A DNA stretch of 64,000 bases from contig JAMPAX010000001.1 in assembly GCA_023667015.1 (NCBI GenBank), forward strand, positions 758,885-822,884. Reading direction: 5' to 3'. Of the stretch, positions 60,184-64,000 are shown one piece after another. How positions within the stretch are numbered: the first letter of the stretch is position 1; each line of letters opens with the position of its first letter. The stretch comes from Muribaculaceae bacterium (lineage in GTDB: Bacteria > Bacteroidota > Bacteroidia > Bacteroidales > Muribaculaceae). A program made the translations under genes and the position numbers. The notes below the pieces were generated by a model, which saw only the letters and a program-made list of their open reading frames with translations, was not told where the DNA came from and did no database searches.

Positions 60184-61710
60184 ATGTCTGATCAAAGACC
60201 TGTAAGGGTGCGCTTTGCTCCCTCTCCCACAGGACCCCTCCATATCGGCGGTGTCCGCACTGCTCTGTTCAATTATCTCTTCGCTCGCCGGAATGGCGGC
60301 AAAATGATTCTTCGTATCGAGGATACCGACTCACGCAGATTCGTCCCCGGTGCTGAGGAGTATATCAACGAAAGCCTCGCTTGGCTCGGCATAGGTATCG
60401 ATGAGGGTGTCCGCGAGGGTGGCCCCTTCGGCCCTTATAAGCAGAGTGAACGCCGCGATATCTATCGCGAGCATGTGAAGCTCCTGCTCGATGCCGGTAA
60501 GGCTTATATCGCTTTCGACACCCCTGAGGAACTTGAAGCGGCTCGCGCTGCTACCCCGAATTTCCAGTATGATGCCTCTACTCGTGGCTCTATGCGCAAT
60601 TCGCTGACCCTCCCTAAGGAGGAGGTGGAGAAGCTTATAGCTGATGGCCACCAGTATGTGGTCCGTTTCCTTATTGAGCCTGGAATGAACATTGCTGTCA
60701 ACGACCTTATCCGCGGCGAGGTGACAATCAATTCTTCGATCCTCGATGATAAGGTGCTTTATAAAAGCGCTGATGACCTCCCGACATACCACCTCGCTAA
60801 TATCGTTGATGACCACCTGATGGAGGTATCCCATGTCATTCGCGGTGAGGAGTGGCTCCCCAGTGCCCCTCTCCATGTGCTCCTCTATAGAGCTTTCGGC
60901 TGGGAGGATTCTATGCCCCGGTTTGTCCATCTTCCCTTGCTGTTGAAGCCTGTGGGAAGTGGTAAGCTCTCAAAACGCGATGGCGATAAACTCGGGTTCC
61001 CGGTGTTCCCCCTCGAATGGCACGACCCTAAGAGTGGCGAAATCTCCTCCGGCTATCGCGAGAAGGGATATCTCCCCGAAGCTGTGGTCAATTTCCTCGC
61101 TCTTCTCGGATGGAACCCCGGCGATGATTCGGAGATCATGGATATGCAGAGTCTTATAGATAAGTTCTCGTTTGAACATTGCTCTAAGTCGGGCGCTAAG
61201 TTCGACTATCAGAAGGGTATTTGGTTCAACCATGAGTATCTGATGCACCTTCCGGATGAGACTATCGCTGAGATGTTTATGCCTATCCTCGAACAGAAGG
61301 GTATCTCCGGTTTCTCTAAGGAGTATGTGGCCAAGGCTCTCGGCATGGTGAAGGGACGCGTGAATTTCGTCAGCGAGCTCTGGGACCAGGGTGATTTCTT
61401 CTTCCAGGCTCCTACGGAGTATGCCCCTAAGGATGTCAAGAAGCGTTGGAGCGATGATACTCCCCGTATCATGGAGGAGCTTATTACTGTGCTTGAGGGT
61501 ATCGACGACATGACGAGTGCTAATGCTGAGAAGATAGTGCTTGATTGGATTGCTTCTAAGGAGTATCACCTTGGTAATGTGATGAATGCATTCCGTCTGG
61601 CAGTTGTCGGTGCTTGCCGTGGCCCGCACATGTTCGACATTACGGAACTCATGCCCCGCCGGGAGGTGATAGCCCGTATTCGTCGCGCTATAGAGAATAT
61701 CAAGAAGTAA
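60184..61710 (+). CDS. gltX: Glutamyl-tRNA synthetase
   Basis: A 508-residue class I synthetase that charges tRNA-Glu. The HIGH motif is in [20 protein letters not shown] and the KMSKS-class motif is [18 protein letters not shown]-like binding segments and the helical anticodon-binding domain are present. It lacks the SWIM zinc insertion of some members, as is usual here. It is followed by kdtA after 11 bases, so the two are co-transcribed. Confidence 0.96.
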   Translation: MSDQRPVRVRFAPSPTGPLHIGGVRTALFNYLFARRNGGKMILRIEDTDSRRFVPGAEEYINESLAWLGIGIDEGVREGGPFGPYKQSERRDIYREHVKLLLDAGKAYIAFDTPEELEAARAATPNFQYDASTRGSMRNSLTLPKEEVEKLIADGHQYVVRFLIEPGMNIAVNDLIRGEVTINSSILDDKVLYKSADDLPTYHLANIVDDHLMEVSHVIRGEEWLPSAPLHVLLYRAFGWEDSMPRFVHLPLLLKPVGSGKLSKRDGDKLGFPVFPLEWHDPKSGEISSGYREKGYLPEAVVNFLALLGWNPGDDSEIMDMQSLIDKFSFEHCSKSGAKFDYQKGIWFNHEYLMHLPDETIAEMFMPILEQKGISGFSKEYVAKALGMVKGRVNFVSELWDQGDFFFQAPTEYAPKDVKKRWSDDTPRIMEELITVLEGIDDMTSANAEKIVLDWIASKEYHLGNVMNAFRLAVVGACRGPHMFDITELMPRREVIARIRRAIENIKK

Positions 61711-61721
61711 TATCCAAGAAA

Positions 61722-63026
61722 ATGAAACTGAGTCAAAAGCTCAGAGATATCAGTGGCCTTTGCAGTGAGGCGGCTCGTCAACTTCTCGAGCCGCCGCTGT
61801 ATGCGGCCGGTATCGCTCTTTATTCTGCCGGCGTCTCTCTCGCTTCGCTCCGAAGCCATAAGGCTCGAAAACTTCACGAGGGTCATAAGAATCTGCTGAG
61901 CCGTATCCGCCATGCTGTTGAGCCCAACAAGCCTTATCTCTGGGTGCATGCTGCCTCTCTGGGTGAGTTTGAGCAGGGACGTCCCATTATGGAGCGCTTT
62001 CGCAAGGCTTTCCCCGAAAAGGGTATTATACTGACGTTCTTCTCTCCCTCAGGGTATGAGGTACGTGAGAATTATGACGGTGCGGATATTATCTGCTATC
62101 TCCCGTTTGATTTTCCGCTGACTGCTAAGCGTTTTGTGGAAATAGTCCGACCGGAGACGGCTATTTTTGTAAAATATGAGTTCTGGCGTAATTACCTCTC
62201 TGAGCTTCGTGCTCATGGCGTCCCTACTTATCTGGTGAGTGGAATCTTCCGCCCCGACCAGAAGTTTTTTCGCAAAGGGGGCTCGTGGTATCGCGCTTGG
62301 CTCCGCAATTTTACACATATCTATGTGCAAGACGATGCCAGCCGTCGTCTGCTTCAAGGTGTGGGCTTCGATAATGTCACTGTGGCAGGCGACACTCGCT
62401 TCGATCGTGTTGCCGATATTCGCGACTGTCGCCGTGAAATTCCTGAACTGCGCGAGTTTAAGTGCGATGGCAGACCTCTCTTCATGGCCGGTAGTAGCTG
62501 GCCCCGAGATGAGGAGGTCTATGCCCCTTGGCTTCGCGAAAATAAGGGAGTCAGGGGCGTGATTGCTCCCCATGAGTTTGATGCCCGACGGATAGCTGCT
62601 CTCAAGGCTCTCTTCCCCGGTGAGGCTGTAGCGCTCAGCGAGGTGCGTGAGAATCCGGCAGCTCTTGCCGATGCTCGTATTCTCATTATAGATTGCTTCG
62701 GCCTGCTCTCGTCGGCGTATGCCTACGCTGATTTCGCATACGTTGGCGGTGCTTTCGGCGATGGCCTTCATAATATTAATGAAGCAGCTGTCTATGGTAT
62801 ACCCGTAATCTTCGGTCCGAAGTATAGCAAGTTTCTTGAAGCTAAGGAACTGACCGATCTTGGCGGTGCCTTCTCTATTGATAGTGAAAGTGCTTTCCAT
62901 CGTATCGCTGACAGGATGCTCCACGACCCGGAATTTCTTCGCCAACGTGGCGACTGGGCCGGCCGGTATATCCAAGAGAAATTGGGTGCCTCCGACAAAA
63001 TTTTCAACCAGATTTTCGACAAATAA
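61722..63026 (+). CDS. kdtA: 3-deoxy-D-manno-octulosonic acid (Kdo) transferase
   Basis: A 434-residue inner-membrane-associated transferase that adds Kdo to lipid A precursor. ATG at 61722 is chosen because an upstream in-frame start lies within gltX. Motifs are YLWVHAASLGEFEQGRPIME (with the catalytic Glu), VKYEFWRNYLSELRA, VAGDTRFDRV and YVGGAFGDGLHNINEAAVYG, all typical of WaaA. The N-terminal 30 residues form a hydrophobic membrane anchor. It shows that the organism makes Kdo-containing lipopolysaccharide. It is followed by panB after 9 bases. Confidence 0.95.
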   Translation: MKLSQKLRDISGLCSEAARQLLEPPLYAAGIALYSAGVSLASLRSHKARKLHEGHKNLLSRIRHAVEPNKPYLWVHAASLGEFEQGRPIMERFRKAFPEKGIILTFFSPSGYEVRENYDGADIICYLPFDFPLTAKRFVEIVRPETAIFVKYEFWRNYLSELRAHGVPTYLVSGIFRPDQKFFRKGGSWYRAWLRNFTHIYVQDDASRRLLQGVGFDNVTVAGDTRFDRVADIRDCRREIPELREFKCDGRPLFMAGSSWPRDEEVYAPWLRENKGVRGVIAPHEFDARRIAALKALFPGEAVALSEVRENPAALADARILIIDCFGLLSSAYAYADFAYVGGAFGDGLHNINEAAVYGIPVIFGPKYSKFLEAKELTDLGGAFSIDSESAFHRIADRMLHDPEFLRQRGDWAGRYIQEKLGASDKIFNQIFDK

Positions 63027-63035
63027 TTATAAGTA

Positions 63036-63857
63036 ATGTCTACCAATACTACCGACGACGCTCGCAAGGTTACTACTCGTCGTCTCGTGGAAATGAAACA
63101 ACGCGGTGAGAAAATCTCTATGCTCACCGCCTACGACTATTCCTCTGCCCTTATCCTCGACAAGGCGGGTATCGATGTCATCCTCGTTGGCGACTCTGCT
63201 TCTAATGTGATGGCCGGTAACGTCACCACTCTCCCTATAACTCTCGACCAGATGATCTATCATGCCAAATCGGTCATGAAGGGCACACGCCGTGCCTTAG
63301 TTGTAGTCGATATGCCGTTTGGCAGCTATCAGGGGAATTCCAAGGAGGCGTTAGCCTCCGCAATTCGCATAATGAAGGAGAGCCATGCTGAGGCTGTCAA
63401 GATGGAGGGGGGCGCTGAGATTCGCGAGTCTATCGAGCGTATTCTTTGTGCCGGCATACCGGTCATGGGGCATCTTGGCTTAACACCTCAGAGTATCAAT
63501 AAATTCGGAACATACAATGTCCGTGCACGCGAAGCTGAAGAGGCTGAAAAACTAATTGAAGATGCGAAGATGCTCGATGAGATAGGATGTTTTGCTATAG
63601 TCTTGGAGAAGATACCTGCTGAGCTCGCCGCAAGGGTAGCCGCAGTAGTCTCAATACCGGTGATTGGCATTGGCGCCGGTGGCGGTGTCGATGGCCAGGT
63701 ACTCGTCATGCACGACATGCTCGGCATCAACCAAGGCTTCTCCCCGCGCTTCTTGCGTCGCTACGCTGACTTAGCCTCCATAATGGACAGTGCCATCCGC
63801 AACTACATCAACGACGTAAAAACCGGCAACTTCCCATCCCCCACTGAGCAATACTAA
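63036..63857 (+). CDS. panB: 3-methyl-2-oxobutanoate hydroxymethyltransferase
   Basis: A 273-residue enzyme of pantothenate (vitamin B5) synthesis, making ketopantoate from alpha-ketoisovalerate and methylene-[31 protein letters not shown] carries the Mg-binding Asp, and [23 protein letters not shown] and [22 protein letters not shown] are family motifs. It is the last gene of the gltX-kdtA-panB run. Confidence 0.96.
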   Translation: MSTNTTDDARKVTTRRLVEMKQRGEKISMLTAYDYSSALILDKAGIDVILVGDSASNVMAGNVTTLPITLDQMIYHAKSVMKGTRRALVVVDMPFGSYQGNSKEALASAIRIMKESHAEAVKMEGGAEIRESIERILCAGIPVMGHLGLTPQSINKFGTYNVRAREAEEAEKLIEDAKMLDEIGCFAIVLEKIPAELAARVAAVVSIPVIGIGAGGGVDGQVLVMHDMLGINQGFSPRFLRRYADLASIMDSAIRNYINDVKTGNFPSPTEQY

Positions 63858-63883
63858 CCCTCTCTCCTCAGACTTTCCCCCTA

Positions 63884-64000
63884 TCATAGCTTCAGGTAAT
63901 GTTGCAGGGCCAATGCCGTTCCTCTCATGTAGTATGCCGCTGTTATCGTTTTACAATCATTCAACGGATTCCCACGACAAAAGGCGCAGGACAACCGCCT
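63884..64000 (-). CDS. Possible C-terminal end of a gene entering from the right (unidentified)
   Basis: On the minus strand one frame is open from the right edge to a TGA at 63886-63884, giving 38 residues that include CAFCRGNPLNDCKTITAAYY and end ALQHYLKL. It is convergent with panB. The piece is too short to name, and I do not recognise it. Chance openness over 117 bases is possible. Confidence 0.35.
   Translation of the reverse strand, partial: RRLSCAFCRGNPLNDCKTITAAYYMRGTALALQHYLKL

Overview
The window looks like chromosomal sequence from a member of the Bacteroidales, most probably the Muribaculaceae/Porphyromonadaceae-like gut lineage. The reasons are promoters of the Bacteroidetes type (TTTG, about 19 bases, TAnnTTTG), families almost confined to this group (DUF3467, DUF4831, DUF3098, DUF3256, GSCFA, GYF_2/DUF4339 proteins, a PorE-like OmpA lipoprotein), C-terminal tails resembling type IX secretion (T9SS) sorting domains, and a SecA of about 1,160 residues. 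The placement is inference; no rRNA or tRNA gene was recognised. Most of the window is ordinary housekeeping DNA with dense operons and many 4-base start/stop overlaps.

Layout. 0-9.4 kb (minus strand): the start of cysS, a DUF3467 gene, a large surface protein under a cobalamin riboswitch, a LolD-like ABC ATPase, a copper P-type ATPase and an RsmF-like RNA methyltransferase. 9.5-11.3 kb (plus): an RsmI-like methyltransferase and a metallo-beta-lactamase hydrolase. 11.4-18.7 kb (minus): xseB, xseA, DUF4831, NAD(P)HX repair enzyme, surE, a family 2 glycosyltransferase and mtaB. 18.9-24.1 kb (plus): ftsX, DUF3098, uppP, truB, queA and a family 4 glycosyltransferase. 24.1-34.5 kb is looser, with rubrerythrin, recO, a lipoprotein, a peptide transporter, sufE, a 1,149-residue secreted protein and two GYF_2 proteins, and it is rich in small palindromic repeats. 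34.6-45.2 kb (minus): a radical SAM protein, secA, an alkaline-phosphatase-fold protein that has lost its metal ligands, DUF4105, asnS and an rRNA pseudouridine synthase with a long Gln/Gly repeat. 45.5-55.7 kb (plus): a small RNA, a TIM-barrel protein, hpt, adk, GSCFA, a PorE-like protein, a PNGase F-like glycosidase, greA, a HIT protein and an acyl-CoA synthetase. 55.8-64 kb: a C69 dipeptidase (minus), then a DEAD-box helicase, DUF3256, gltX, kdtA and panB (plus).

The most interesting system is at 0.7-5.0 kb. A consensus promoter drives a cobalamin riboswitch, then a 15-bp terminator hairpin, then a 1,278-residue exported protein. That protein appears to join BspA-type leucine-rich repeats, a transcobalamin-like (DUF4430-like) domain and a BtuG-like beta-propeller, and ends in a T9SS-like tail. 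Riboswitch and domains both point to surface capture of vitamin B12.

The second is a pair of very similar small RNA genes at 24.2 kb (minus) and 45.6 kb (plus). Each has its own promoter and terminator, and a shared block of 28-29 nt that begins at the predicted transcription start. Other points of note are a dispersed AAGTAG-ended repeat family, palindromes that overlap stop codons, a probable intrinsic terminator in the greA leader, and promoters placed so close to ATG that the mRNAs should be nearly leaderless.
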